The notes under the pieces are model-generated. The model worked only from the letters and a program-made list of their open reading frames with translations. It was not told the DNA's origin and did no database searches. From positions 372,001 to 436,000 of the forward strand of contig NZ_JAHLQL010000001.1 in assembly GCF_018919175.1 (NCBI RefSeq): a DNA stretch of 64,000 nt, written 5' to 3'. Of this stretch, positions 49,422 to 58,843 are shown piece after piece. Position numbers and translations under genes: made by a program. How positions within the stretch are numbered: position 1 is the first letter of the stretch; each line of letters opens with the position of its first letter. Source of the DNA: Clostridium simiarum (GTDB taxonomy: Bacteria; Bacillota; Clostridia; Clostridiales; Clostridiaceae).

Positions 49422-50099
49422 GTGGGTAAAGTGATAATTCGTGAAAATACTTTTTATGTAGATGACATAAATTTAGACAATGTATTAGATATAGAAGATA
49501 AGAAAGATTGTTATGAATCAGCTTTGTTTTTTGACTTAGAACATTATGTTTACAAAAAACCTATATGTATAGGGGTATTTGGATGTTGCTATTATGATAA
49601 ATTAGATTCTTCCATAAATGTTACTCAGTATATGATAGAAAATAAAAATGAAGCTGTAGATGTATTATTTATGGCAGAAAGTTATTTTCAGTTTATGATG
49701 AAAAATAAAAATAAACATTATATAGTAACTTTTTCTGGAAATAATGATTTTACTGTGATTAAATATTTATTTAATAAATATAATATAGATTTTAACTTTG
49801 ATGAACATTTTGTTCATGTAGATTTACAAAGAGAGTATGAAAAGCAGTTTAAAAATAATATAGGACTTAAGAACCTTGAAAAGTTAATAGGCATAGAAAG
49901 AGAAGGGGAAGTTGTAAATGGTGCTAATCTAGCTAAAACCTTTAGTAAAGTTGTTAAGGATAAAGACTATATTAAGAGGATGCCTGAGGATAAAATAGAA
50001 AGAATTTTATTATACAATGAGCAGGATGTGATAAATTTATTCCATATATACACAAACTGGGGTAATTTATCAAAGCAAAATGAGGACTCTGAAATATGA
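49422..50099 (+). CDS. RNase H-like (YprB-type) 3'-5' exonuclease-like protein
   Basis: A 225-residue protein of the YprB_RNaseH_like group. SALFFDLEHYVYKKP holds the DxE metal-binding pair near residue 30, and NEQDVINLFHIY the C-terminal acidic motif; FSGNNDFTVIKYL lies between. Probably a DEDD-type nuclease. Start GTG 49422 or GTG 49431; the second gives MIIREN, the commoner-looking N terminus. Tightly linked to the HAD gene upstream. Confidence 0.75.
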   Translation: MGKVIIRENTFYVDDINLDNVLDIEDKKDCYESALFFDLEHYVYKKPICIGVFGCCYYDKLDSSINVTQYMIENKNEAVDVLFMAESYFQFMMKNKNKHYIVTFSGNNDFTVIKYLFNKYNIDFNFDEHFVHVDLQREYEKQFKNNIGLKNLEKLIGIEREGEVVNGANLAKTFSKVVKDKDYIKRMPEDKIERILLYNEQDVINLFHIYTNWGNLSKQNEDSEI

Positions 50100-50258
50100 G
50101 TCCTTATTTTGCTTTGTTTTAAATTAAGCTTACAAATTAATAGTGATGTATCCAAAATTTAAAATTATTGATGATACTTGCATTTTAGTCTATAATTTAT
50201 GTAGGTTAAATTTTATTCTATAGTAACTATGAAATAAAGGTGAAGGGTAGTGATATAT

Positions 50259-52538
50259 ATGAAAAAATCAGTTTTAAATATGATTTTAGCATCAGCTTTG
50301 GCTGTGATTTTTTCTGTAACTACAGTAAATGCTTATGCAATCTTTGGTGACTTTAACGAAGATGGAGTTGTAGATATTAAAGATCTAAATATAATAACAT
50401 CATATTATAATACAAATAATTCTAAATTTGATTTTAACAATGATTCTATTGTTGATATATATGATATAACCAAAGTATCTAAAGAGGTAACTGATAGGTA
50501 TGATTATAATTTTAAAGTATCTCTAGGGGGAGATTACTCCAATCTGTCTAATTGGTCCATTGTTAATGAAAAGGATGGAATGATCTATTATAGAAATGAA
50601 AGTGATGGTGGAAAGCTATATAGATCTAGTTTAGATGGCAGTGGCGCTGTGAAAATTTCTGAAGATAGTGTTTATAGCATAAATATAATTGGAGATTATA
50701 TTTATTACATAAACTATTCTGACAATAAGAATATATATAAGATATATAAAGATGGAAGTAGAAAAACAAAGCTTGCAGAAGGTGATGCACACTATATTCA
50801 AGTTAGTGGAGGATTTGTTTATTTTTTAAGTCGTGATGGCTTAAAGCTTAAAGCTGCAAAAACTGATGGTTCAGGTACTACAACACTTGTAGAAGGAGGA
50901 GTAGAAAACTTTTCTATACGAGGAGAGTATTTATATTATACCTCATTAAAAGATAAAAAGCTTTATAGAATTAAAGATGACGGTAGTGAAGCTACTAATG
51001 TTATAGAACAGTCTATATACAGATTTGCCTTGGATGGAGATAACATATATTATATAAATGCTTCTGATGGATATAAGCTTTATAAGATGGATGTAAATTC
51101 AGGTACTAAGGTAAAGGTTATGGACAAGGCACTAGGATCTATCAATATAAGTGGAAACTATATTTACTTTTCGGATTATAGTAGTGGTGCTTTATATAGA
51201 TGTAATAAACAGGGTGGAGAGTTATTTCGTATAGGAGATGCTTTTCTTTCAACTATAGAAGGATATAATTATATAAATGTAATTAAAGATAAAATATTTT
51301 ATTATAATTTGGGTGATAATATAATCTATAGGGTAAATACTGATGGTTCCAAGGAAACGCCTTTAGGATATTATAAATTACAGTTAAATAATGGAGAAAT
51401 TAAAAATTTTAATAGTATAAAAGATGCTATGACATATTTAAATTCTAACAATGTAGGACAAGGAGCTTTATATGACCCATCCCAAAATCTTTTATGGGAT
51501 AGTACAAGCCATTGGGTATATGAAGGAATACAAAATAAAGGTAGATATAATACATTAAGAGAGGCTACAGCCATTGCTTCTAAATATACATCAGGTAAGG
51601 TTGTAGGAAAGGATGGAAAAGTTCTTTTTGATAAGGAGAATTCATGGAAAGCTGTATTAGGGGTAGCTCAGGATGACCTTTATATTAGACCTAACCCATC
51701 AATGAGTTCCAATTCAACCTTAGAAGTACCTAAGGGAGAGGTGTTAGAAATCCTAGGTAGACAGGGAGAATATGTAGATAGAGTTGTTAATGGACAAACT
51801 AAAACTTATCATTATGGATTTTATAAAATTAGATATTATGATAAAAGTGGCAATATACATGAAGGGTACGTCACCAAATATGTAGATATTATAAGCGATG
51901 ATTTATATGATAATATGATAGGAGCAGTAGCAGAAGAATATGAATCTAATGGAGATCCGGCAGCTATCTCTTCTGGAGTAGGAGATTATGGAGGGAAGTC
52001 TTATGGAACATATCAATTTTCATCAAATTTAGGCTCTCTAGCTGCTTTTATACAATGGACTAAAAATGAAAATGTTGATATTTATCAAAGGTTAAATAAT
52101 GCTCATATAAAAGATGGTGGACAACCTAAAATTTATGGAGAAAACTTTGATAAGGAATGGAAGCAAATAGCTAAGGAGTATTATAATGATTTTTATAATA
52201 TGCAGCAAAAATATATAAAAATTAATTTCTATGATGATTTAATGAGAAGATTGAAAAATAGTGGCATAGAATATAGTCATTTAACAGATTACTTAGCAGT
52301 TAGAAATATGCTGCTATCCACCTCGGTGCAACACGGAGCTTATGGAGCTTTTAAGCTTATAAATAAACTGGGATATTTCAATGAACCTTCTAATTTTATA
52401 GTGGGAGTTTATGATGAAAGGTCTAAAGTAGACATATATTTTCCTAGCTCTCCTACTTGGCATGAGGGGTTAATAAATAGATTTATTAAGGAAAAAAGGG
52501 ACATATTAAATGTCTATAATAAGGAAATAATTTATTAA
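50259..52538 (+). CDS. Secreted dockerin - propeller - SH3 - lysozyme-like protein
   Basis: A 759-residue exported protein. Signal peptide 1-27 (SVTTVNAYA); dockerin-like type I repeats about 31-75 (DFNEDGVVDIKDLNII and DFNNDSIVDIYDITKV, both Ca-binding); beta-propeller DUF5050 blades about 80-375, each ending in YxxxxDGSxxT; SH3-like domain about 465-550 (DDLYIRPNPSMSSNS); and a C-terminal domain about 560-759 with SSGVGDYGGKSYGTYQFSS, like the catalytic part of phage and clostridial peptidoglycan hydrolases. Domain limits are approximate. No cohesin or cellulosome gene is near, so the dockerin may serve another partner. The ATG at 50259 after AAGGGT is preferred to a GTG nine bases earlier. 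Confidence 0.78.
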   Translation: MKKSVLNMILASALAVIFSVTTVNAYAIFGDFNEDGVVDIKDLNIITSYYNTNNSKFDFNNDSIVDIYDITKVSKEVTDRYDYNFKVSLGGDYSNLSNWSIVNEKDGMIYYRNESDGGKLYRSSLDGSGAVKISEDSVYSINIIGDYIYYINYSDNKNIYKIYKDGSRKTKLAEGDAHYIQVSGGFVYFLSRDGLKLKAAKTDGSGTTTLVEGGVENFSIRGEYLYYTSLKDKKLYRIKDDGSEATNVIEQSIYRFALDGDNIYYINASDGYKLYKMDVNSGTKVKVMDKALGSINISGNYIYFSDYSSGALYRCNKQGGELFRIGDAFLSTIEGYNYINVIKDKIFYYNLGDNIIYRVNTDGSKETPLGYYKLQLNNGEIKNFNSIKDAMTYLNSNNVGQGALYDPSQNLLWDSTSHWVYEGIQNKGRYNTLREATAIASKYTSGKVVGKDGKVLFDKENSWKAVLGVAQDDLYIRPNPSMSSNSTLEVPKGEVLEILGRQGEYVDRVVNGQTKTYHYGFYKIRYYDKSGNIHEGYVTKYVDIISDDLYDNMIGAVAEEYESNGDPAAISSGVGDYGGKSYGTYQFSSNLGSLAAFIQWTKNENVDIYQRLNNAHIKDGGQPKIYGENFDKEWKQIAKEYYNDFYNMQQKYIKINFYDDLMRRLKNSGIEYSHLTDYLAVRNMLLSTSVQHGAYGAFKLINKLGYFNEPSNFIVGVYDERSKVDIYFPSSPTWHEGLINRFIKEKRDILNVYNKEIIY

Positions 52539-52540
52539 AA

Positions 52541-52578
52541 ATAAAGCTTTCAAAGGATTAAACCTTTGAAAGCTTTAT
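52541..52578. terminator. Convergent terminator
   Basis: A 16-bp perfect stem (52541-52556 with 52563-52578), between convergent genes. Confidence 0.88.
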
Positions 52579-52590
52579 CTAATCTTAAGC

Positions 52591-53463
52591 CTATTTATCT
52601 GATTTAATGTTTTTTCCGTCACTGGTTATTACAATGTCACCTTGAAGATCTGTTCTATAAACTGTGATATTTCTGTTTTTCATATCTTCAACGATTTCTT
52701 TGTGAGGATGACCGTAGTCATTTCCTTTTGCACAGCTTATAATAGCATACTTTGCATCTACTTTATCTAAAAATTCTTTAGAAGAGGAAGTGCTACTCCC
52801 ATGGTGTCCTAATTTAATCACATCAGACTTAAGATCTAAATTTTTTTGAACAATTTCTTTTTCTGAAATTTTCTCAGCATCACCCATAAATAAAAAACTG
52901 TTTTCTCCATAGTTTAATTTTACTACTGCAGAATAATTATTTATATTTTCATAATTTTCGCTATTAGGAGCTAACATCTCTGCTTTAATGTCTGAATGAA
53001 AATCTAAACTAACACCTTTCTTAGCTACATTAATTTTTAAATTTTTCTCTTTTAATGTAGAAACCATTTTTTCAAAGGTTTTTGTGTTATTAGTCTTTTG
53101 GGGAGCGTAAAATTTTTCTACAGGAAAATTATTTAATACAGCTACTATGCCTCCTATGTGATCTTCATGAGGATGGGTAGCTACAACTATGTTTATTTTG
53201 TTAACACCTATATCTTTTAAATATTTTACTAACTTGTCAGAGCTAGATCTAGGTCCTGCATCTATTAACATATTTTTATCTTTATACTGTATTAATACTG
53301 AGTCTCCTTGACCTATGTCTATATAATGAACCTTAAGATTATCAACTTCAGTATTACTATTAGAATTATTTCCAGAAGTTTTGACTGTTATAGTACAACC
53401 AGTAAATATCAAAATAAATACTAAAAAAAGTGGAAATAAAACTTTTAAGTGTTTTGGCTTCAA
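52591..53463 (-). CDS. Lipoprotein with ComEC/Rec2-type metallo-beta-lactamase domain
   Basis: A 290-residue lipoprotein: signal peptide ending LIFTGC (lipobox, Cys about residue 23), a Ser/Asn linker and an MBL-fold domain from about 44. Motifs: DIGQGDSVLIQ, the metal ligands THPHEDHIGG, MGDAEKISE and LGHHGSSTSSS, as in the C-terminal part of ComEC. It probably degrades DNA or another phosphodiester outside the cell. Start is TTG 53463, eight bases after AAGGAG; a GTG earlier overlaps that site. Confidence 0.86.
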   Translation of the reverse strand: MKPKHLKVLFPLFLVFILIFTGCTITVKTSGNNSNSNTEVDNLKVHYIDIGQGDSVLIQYKDKNMLIDAGPRSSSDKLVKYLKDIGVNKINIVVATHPHEDHIGGIVAVLNNFPVEKFYAPQKTNNTKTFEKMVSTLKEKNLKINVAKKGVSLDFHSDIKAEMLAPNSENYENINNYSAVVKLNYGENSFLFMGDAEKISEKEIVQKNLDLKSDVIKLGHHGSSTSSSKEFLDKVDAKYAIISCAKGNDYGHPHKEIVEDMKNRNITVYRTDLQGDIVITSDGKNIKSDK

Positions 53464-53605
53464 AAATATCACTCCTTAAATTATTGTAAAATTAGCTCAT
53501 TACAATAGTCTATCATTTTTCATAGAATGATAAAAGGGTTTTCCTTGAATTTTACTATATAACTTAGTATAATTACTTTGATTAAACTGATAAGGAAGTG
53601 ATTTC

Positions 53606-54322
53606 ATGAGGACTTTTTTTATAGGATTATATTATTTATTATATATGATTATAGTAGGACTTAAAAGAATAAAGTTTAGGTTAATAAGAAGAATTAGAGG
53701 GGAAGAGGCAGCTTTTCAGTACACAAAAAAGGTTGTAAGTACCTGGGCTGAAAGAACCATTAAGATAATGGGTATGGACGTGGAGATAAGTGGAAGAGAA
53801 AATATTCCTAAGGAAGCTTGTCTTTTTGTTGGAAACCATCAAAGCTATTTTGATATACCCATAATGATTTATATACTCAATAAACCAATTGGATTTGTTG
53901 CAAAAAAGGAATTAGCCAAGATTCCTGTATATAGAAACTGGATATTAGGAATGAAGAGTTTGTTTTTAGATAGACAAAATGTGAGGGAAGCTATAAAAAC
54001 CATAAACATAGGCATAGATTATTTAAAGGAAGGTCATTCCTTAGCTATATTCCCAGAAGGAACTCGTAGTAAGAGTAAAGAAATGGCAGAATTTAAGAAA
54101 GGGAGTTTAAAACTAGCTATAAAGTCACAGGTACCCGTAGTGCCAGTAGCTATATCTGGAACTTATAAAGCTTTTGAAGAAACAGGAAGATTAAAAAAGG
54201 CTACTGTAAAAGTAAAAATAGATAAACCCATTTACGTGAAAGATTTAAGTAAAGAAGAACAAGGAAGTCTAGCGGAAGATGTAAAAGAGATAATTTTTAA
54301 TAATTTATTAGAATTACAATAA
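53606..54322 (+). CDS. plsC: 1-acyl-sn-glycerol-3-phosphate acyltransferase PlsC
   Basis: A 238-residue acyltransferase making phosphatidic acid. The catalytic NHQSYFD (about residue 77), the glycerol-phosphate motif FPEGTRSKSKE (about 150) and VPVVPVAISGTYK (about 178) are present; a single N-terminal membrane segment (2-18) anchors it. RBS AAGGAAGTG. Confidence 0.93.
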   Translation: MRTFFIGLYYLLYMIIVGLKRIKFRLIRRIRGEEAAFQYTKKVVSTWAERTIKIMGMDVEISGRENIPKEACLFVGNHQSYFDIPIMIYILNKPIGFVAKKELAKIPVYRNWILGMKSLFLDRQNVREAIKTINIGIDYLKEGHSLAIFPEGTRSKSKEMAEFKKGSLKLAIKSQVPVVPVAISGTYKAFEETGRLKKATVKVKIDKPIYVKDLSKEEQGSLAEDVKEIIFNNLLELQ

Positions 54323-54369
54323 GATAAAAAGAACATTAGAATGATAGTTATGGGATAAATTATTATGTT

Positions 54370-54407
54370 AAAATAGATGGTTAAAATTATATTTAACCAT
54401 CTATTTT
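54370..54407 (+). terminator. plsC terminator
   Basis: A 16-bp perfect stem (54370-54385 with 54392-54407) with a six-base loop and T-rich tail. Confidence 0.85.
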
Positions 54408-54554
54408 ATATTTTCACCTTATATTTAACAGGAAAATTTTAAAATTAACTAATTATTTTGAAAAAGTTCGGAAAAAAATTTCAAAATATATTGATACATA
54501 TGAAAATAAATATTATACTATGAGTGATACACTTTATTGATGGGAGGAAAACAT

Positions 54555-55469
54555 ATGGATATTAAAAAACTAGAAGGTTTAGTTACTGAAGGTAGAAATA
54601 CTAATACTATGGATATAGATAAGCTTTCTACATTAGAACTTGTAAAAAAGATAAATGAAGAGGATAAAAAAGTAGCTGAGGCTGTAGCCGAAGCCTCAGT
54701 GGAAATAGCAAAAGCTATAGATGTGATAACTGAAGGCATGAAAAAAGGTGGAAGGCTATTATATATGGGAGCTGGAACTAGTGGAAGACTAGGTATATTA
54801 GATGCTTCAGAATGTCCACCAACTTATGGCGTTGATTTTGAATTAGTGCAAGGTCTTATTGCTGGAGGCCATACAGCCATATTTAAAGCTGTAGAAGGTG
54901 CAGAAGATAGTTTTGAACTAGGGGAAAAAGATCTTAAAGAAAAGTCTATAAATGAAAATGATGTGATTTGCGGTATTGCTGCATCAGGAAGAACACCTTA
55001 TGTAATAGGAGGGATGAATTATGCTAAATCTATAGGAGCCAAGGTAATTTGCGTTACAATGAATCCGGATAGTGAAATGGCTAAAATAGCTGATATACCT
55101 ATATCTGTGGTTGTAGGACCTGAAGTTGTAATGGGATCTACTAGAATGAAAGCAGGAACAGCTCAAAAGTTAGTTTTGAATATGTTAACCACAGGTACAA
55201 TGATAAAACTTGGAAAAGTATATAGCAACCTTATGGTGGATGTTCAACCAACTAATGAAAAATTAGTTACAAGAGCTAAAAGAATAGTTATGATGGCTAC
55301 AGAGGTATCTATTGAAGAGGCAGAAAAATATCTTGAAGAGACAGGATATAATGTGAAATTAAGTATACTAATGATTGTGGCGGGGGTATCTAAAGAAAGA
55401 GGAGAAGAACTTTTAAAATCTAGTGATGGATACATAGCAAAAGCTATAGATTTAAATCAAGGCAAGTAA
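54555..55469 (+). CDS. murQ: N-acetylmuramic acid 6-phosphate etherase
   Basis: Cleaves the lactyl ether of MurNAc-6-phosphate to GlcNAc-6-phosphate and D-lactate in cell-wall recycling. The 304-residue SIS-domain enzyme shows [28 protein letters not shown] (the sugar-phosphate site), [12 protein letters not shown] and VEGAEDS with the catalytic Glu. The start is ATG 54555 after GGGAGG, seven bases; a TTG/ATG pair upstream overlaps this. No PTS MurNAc transporter is next to it. Confidence 0.95.
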   Translation: MDIKKLEGLVTEGRNTNTMDIDKLSTLELVKKINEEDKKVAEAVAEASVEIAKAIDVITEGMKKGGRLLYMGAGTSGRLGILDASECPPTYGVDFELVQGLIAGGHTAIFKAVEGAEDSFELGEKDLKEKSINENDVICGIAASGRTPYVIGGMNYAKSIGAKVICVTMNPDSEMAKIADIPISVVVGPEVVMGSTRMKAGTAQKLVLNMLTTGTMIKLGKVYSNLMVDVQPTNEKLVTRAKRIVMMATEVSIEEAEKYLEETGYNVKLSILMIVAGVSKERGEELLKSSDGYIAKAIDLNQGK

Positions 55470-55511
55470 ATATATCTTATAAGTGATATTAGGTGTCACA
55501 TAAGGATTAAT

Positions 55512-55556
55512 AAAAAGCTTTTAGATTAGGATACCTCCTTTTCTAAAAGCTTTTTA
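55512..55556. terminator. Bidirectional terminator
   Basis: A 14-bp perfect stem (55512-55525 with 55542-55555) between convergent murQ and the CmpB-type gene. Confidence 0.85.
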
Positions 55557-55562
55557 TTAGGT

Positions 55563-56342
55563 TTATTTTTTTATTTTTATTTTATTTTGAATTTCTTTTA
55601 TTATAGAATCAAAATTTTTAGAGCTTACATCAGGAAATGCGCTAAGAAGTCGTTTATGCTTAAATTTTATATTGTTCATTATATTATCATGTTTAGATTT
55701 TAATTCTTTTATAGAAATTTCAATTTCTTCTGCTTTATCCTTAGCCTTATCTTTTATAAAGGAATACTTATCCTTAATTTCATTAGATATTTCATCTAGT
55801 TGAATTATAATGTTTTTAAATTCAATTAAAGACATTAAGGTAGCAGAGAAATCTATTATAAAATAGATAATAAATATGTAAAACAATATAATTCCATAAA
55901 TTGAAGGCAGATTGTTTATAAAGTTTTCTACTGGAGGATGCAGAACCTTAATAAGAAATATGGATACAACACCCCACATTACAGAAAAACTTAGGCAAAC
56001 CCGTCCTTTTATATTAAAGGCATTATCCCTATAATCCCACCATCTAGTGTTAAAAATGGTTTCTAATATATATCCAGTTATATATTCAAGTAGAGAGGTT
56101 AATAATAGGGAGAGAATAAATAGAAGTAAAATATTGCTTTTAAAAGGGTTTAAAAATACTATTAATATTAAAGATCCAAAACCGTAAATTGGACAAAAAG
56201 GACCATTTAAAAAGCCTCTATTTACAAACTTTCTTTGGTTATAAAAGGCGTAAGCTACCTCTGTACACCAACCTATAAAAGAGTATATGACAAAATAAAA
56301 TAATATGTTATAAATGCTAAAGCCTAAAATTGTGTTATACAT
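55563..56342 (-). CDS. CmpB-like (DUF1113) membrane protein
   Basis: A 259-residue protein with five to six membrane segments (residues 1-185) and a coiled-coil cytoplasmic tail (about 195-259, rich in Lys/Glu). Family hallmarks: SFIGWCTEVAYAFYNQRKFVNRGFL, GPFCPIYGFGSL, and TRWWDYRDNAFNIKGRVC. The family is annotated as a putative ABC permease type but lacks transporter partners; true function is unknown. ATG with AAAGGAGG. Confidence 0.83.
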   Translation of the reverse strand: MYNTILGFSIYNILFYFVIYSFIGWCTEVAYAFYNQRKFVNRGFLNGPFCPIYGFGSLILIVFLNPFKSNILLLFILSLLLTSLLEYITGYILETIFNTRWWDYRDNAFNIKGRVCLSFSVMWGVVSIFLIKVLHPPVENFINNLPSIYGIILFYIFIIYFIIDFSATLMSLIEFKNIIIQLDEISNEIKDKYSFIKDKAKDKAEEIEISIKELKSKHDNIMNNIKFKHKRLLSAFPDVSSKNFDSIIKEIQNKIKIKK

Positions 56343-56524
56343 AATATCCTCCTTTAATTATTTTATAATATTATTACAGTACAATAACATGAAAGTTATT
56401 ATGCTATTGTTGTTTTATAAAAGGTGTTAGTACTATTTTATTAGTAAAATCCAAATCTATCAATATGATATCATAAAATTAAGTATGGTTATGAGATATA
56501 TTTAGTAGTTAGGGGATAAAACAA

Positions 56525-56568
56525 AATAATTTAAAACACCCTCATTATAGAGGGTGTTTTAAATTATT
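56525..56568 (-). terminator. Very strong terminator of the DUF378 gene
   Basis: A 19-bp perfect stem (56525-56543 with 56550-56568) with a six-base loop; its right arm ends in the DUF378 gene's stop codon. Confidence 0.85.
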
Positions 56569-56773
56569 ATTCAACATCTCTGTATCTATCTTTTGCGAAG
56601 AAAGATATAGCGTATAATCCTGCTAGGCCAACTAGACCATAAACAATTCTAGAAAAGGCTGTCATATTGCCAAATAGTGAGGCTACTAGGTCAAAACTAA
56701 AAAAAGCAATTAATCCCCAATTCAAGGCACCTATTACTACTAGTAAGAGAGCAATAAAATCAAGCGCTTTCAT
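56567..56773 (-). CDS. DUF378 small membrane protein
   Basis: A 68-residue protein with two membrane segments: DFIALLLVVIGALNWGLIAFF (with the family motif GALNWGL) and IVYGLVGLAGLYAISFF. The family is widespread in Firmicutes, and its function is unknown. RBS AAAAGGAGA. Its stop codon is inside the terminator stem. Confidence 0.92.
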   Translation of the reverse strand: MKALDFIALLLVVIGALNWGLIAFFSFDLVASLFGNMTAFSRIVYGLVGLAGLYAISFFAKDRYRDVE

Positions 56774-56922
56774 TTAATACCATCTCCTTTTAATAAGTTC
56801 TACATATTTATTATTAACATAATATATTTTTTTTATTAGTAATATTTAATTATTTGTTAAATTATTTATATGTATTATAGGGTACAATATAGTTACAAAG
56901 TAATTTAGTTAGGAGTTTTTGC

Positions 56923-57432
56923 ATGAAGAAATTTTTGTCAGCTGTATGTGTTATTATATTTAGTGTTAACTTTGTAGGATGTGAAGATGTGGATTTAAAT
57001 AGAAGTGATAGTCTTCAAAAGGATGTTTTTGTTGATGGTTCTGAAAGTTTAAAAGAATTGGAGAGTAGTGCCATGATAGAATATAGTGTTATACCTTGGT
57101 CTAAGGCGCCAGAAAGTATAAATAATATAGTTTCTATGCATAAAGGAAAGAAAGGATATCTCATATATAATAAAGATAATTTACAATACTTAATTATTTT
57201 ATCAGGGAAAAAAAATTCAGGAGGATATTCTATTTCTGTAAAATCTGTAAATAAAACAGAGGATAATATAATTATAAATATAGAAGAAAAAGCTCCTTCA
57301 GGAGGAGATGTAGTGATACAGGCCATTACCTACCCTTATATAATTTTACAGATAAATCTTCAGGATCATAAATTTAAAATTATAGATGGTGAGTATAATG
57401 AGTATACTAAAATAGAAGAAGTTACAAAATAA
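56923..57432 (+). CDS. PrcB-like lipoprotein
   Basis: A 169-residue lipoprotein with signal peptide and lipobox (FVGC, Cys about residue 20) followed by a PrcB-type C-terminal domain (about 95-165). YLIILSGKKNSGGYSISVK and APSGGDVVIQAITYPYIIL match that family, which binds or inhibits proteases. The target protease is not next door. RBS TTAGGAG. Confidence 0.78.
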   Translation: MKKFLSAVCVIIFSVNFVGCEDVDLNRSDSLQKDVFVDGSESLKELESSAMIEYSVIPWSKAPESINNIVSMHKGKKGYLIYNKDNLQYLIILSGKKNSGGYSISVKSVNKTEDNIIINIEEKAPSGGDVVIQAITYPYIILQINLQDHKFKIIDGEYNEYTKIEEVTK

Positions 57433-57441
57433 TAAAATAAG

Positions 57442-57482
57442 AGACCATTTATGTACATTCCATACACATAAATGGTCTTTTT
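57442..57482. terminator. Convergent terminator
   Basis: A 13-bp perfect stem (57442-57454 with 57466-57478) and T run, between convergent genes. Confidence 0.85.
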
Positions 57483-57504
57483 AATATTTAGTACTGAGAA
57501 TTTA

Positions 57505-57972
57505 TCAAAGCTGGATATTTCTATCTATAGGTTGCGATAAGGATATGAAAGTATCAGTTCTTTGTATCCCAGTTATGTTATTTATTCTGTGCATTAATAT
57601 GTCCTGAAGATCCGATATGCTTTTGCATATGACCTTGGCAAAAACAGAATATTGACCAGTAGTATAGTGTAATTCAACAACCTCTTTTATCTTTGACATT
57701 TCTTCCATTACATTGCTAAATGATGAGGTTTTATCCACAAAGATTCCAACAAAACAGCATACATCATAACCTAGTTTAGGCATATCTAGCATAAGTTTTG
57801 TACCTTTGATTATACCTAAATCCTCCATTTTCTTCATTCTAACATGGATAGTTCCTCCACTTACATGACAAACACGGGCTATTTCCAAATAAGGTGTTCT
57901 TGAATCCTTAATTAGAATGTCCAAAATTTGTAGATCTAAGTCGTCTAATTGGGAATTAATCATAAGAGACAC
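57505..57972 (-). CDS. Lrp/AsnC-family transcriptional regulator
   Basis: A 155-residue regulator with N-terminal HTH (DLQILDILIKDSRTPYLEIA, GGTIHVRMKKMEDLGII) and a C-terminal RAM/AsnC effector domain (about 75-150). Lrp-type proteins sense amino acids; the ligand here is not predictable. GTG 57972 is the best spaced start (GGGGTGA), an ATG three codons later is possible. The gene is divergent from the small membrane protein gene at 58359. Confidence 0.9.
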   Translation of the reverse strand: MSLMINSQLDDLDLQILDILIKDSRTPYLEIARVCHVSGGTIHVRMKKMEDLGIIKGTKLMLDMPKLGYDVCCFVGIFVDKTSSFSNVMEEMSKIKEVVELHYTTGQYSVFAKVICKSISDLQDILMHRINNITGIQRTDTFISLSQPIDRNIQL

Positions 57973-58235
57973 ACAATCACCCCATATATGTAAAATAATT
58001 TGACTAATACTATTATATCAGAAATATATATGAATTTATCAATAATTTAATAAAAAATAAATAAAAAAATAAAAAAACGTTAATCACACTATTCCTAAAT
58101 ATAAAATTAATAAATATAAAATAAATATATTAAATATATTGCATTTAATTGCAGAATATATTATTATATTAACAATAACAAATCTAAATTTTCTAATTTA
58201 TATTGTTGTCAAATTGGTACCCCACCAACAAAGAT

Positions 58236-58268
58236 AAAACCTTTAGGTAGCACCTAAGGGTTTTATTT
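58236..58268 (+). terminator. Orphan terminator in the 57973-58358 gap
   Basis: AAAACCTTTAGG (58236-58247) pairs with CCTAAGGGTTTT (58253-58264), one wobble, followed by ATTTTG and T5. No plus-strand gene ends upstream, so it ends either a small RNA or a leader transcript. The rest of the gap is very AT-rich with no gene. Confidence 0.7.
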
Positions 58269-58358
58269 TGTTTTTAAAAGTGCATATTTTTATTGAAAAA
58301 ATCTTCAATATGAAATATTATATGTTATAGGTGTTAAATTAGGGAAGGAGGGAGAAAA

Positions 58359-58706
58359 GTGAAATATATATTGTTGGTTTTAATATGCTCTATAATAGCT
58401 ATTATAATATACAACTTGTTAAATGTGTATTTACTTAAAAAAATTAAAGTAAATAAGTGGATTATATTAGCTTTAGCCATATTAGTTTTCTTTTTACCTA
58501 TATTCTTTAATAACTTCAACTTGAATCAATACATATTAGTGCCAGTACAATCTATCCTATTTGTAATTTTGCTTTTATGGTTTTTTGATTTGGTATCAAT
58601 GGGTAAGGTTAAAAAAGAGAAGCAGATAAAGATAAAACCTAAAGCGAAACCAAACAGAGTAAAAAATATGTCTAATAATGAAGAGTTAAAGAATAAAAAA
58701 AGATAA
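58359..58706 (+). CDS. Small membrane protein, 115 aa
   Basis: I do not recognise it. Three hydrophobic segments (about 2-25, 33-50 and 58-78) and a Lys-rich cytoplasmic tail (KKEKQIKIKPKAKPNRVK). GTG start at 58359 preceded by GGAGGGAG. It may be regulated by the terminator 90 bases upstream if that is an attenuator. Confidence 0.65.
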   Translation: MKYILLVLICSIIAIIIYNLLNVYLLKKIKVNKWIILALAILVFFLPIFFNNFNLNQYILVPVQSILFVILLLWFFDLVSMGKVKKEKQIKIKPKAKPNRVKNMSNNEELKNKKR

Positions 58707-58730
58707 ATGTTTAATTAGATTTTACAGAAG

Positions 58731-58774
58731 ATACTGTGGACTAGCTTTTAAATAAGGTGATCCACAGTATTTTT
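58731..58774 (+). terminator. Terminator after small membrane protein gene
   Basis: ATACTGTGGA (58731-58740) pairs perfectly with TCCACAGTAT (58761-58770), followed by TTTTA. Confidence 0.75.
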
Positions 58775-58843
58775 ATAGGATCAAATGACTTTAAATTTTA
58801 AATGGAGTTTCACTATAAAAATCACCTCTCTTAATTTAAAACT

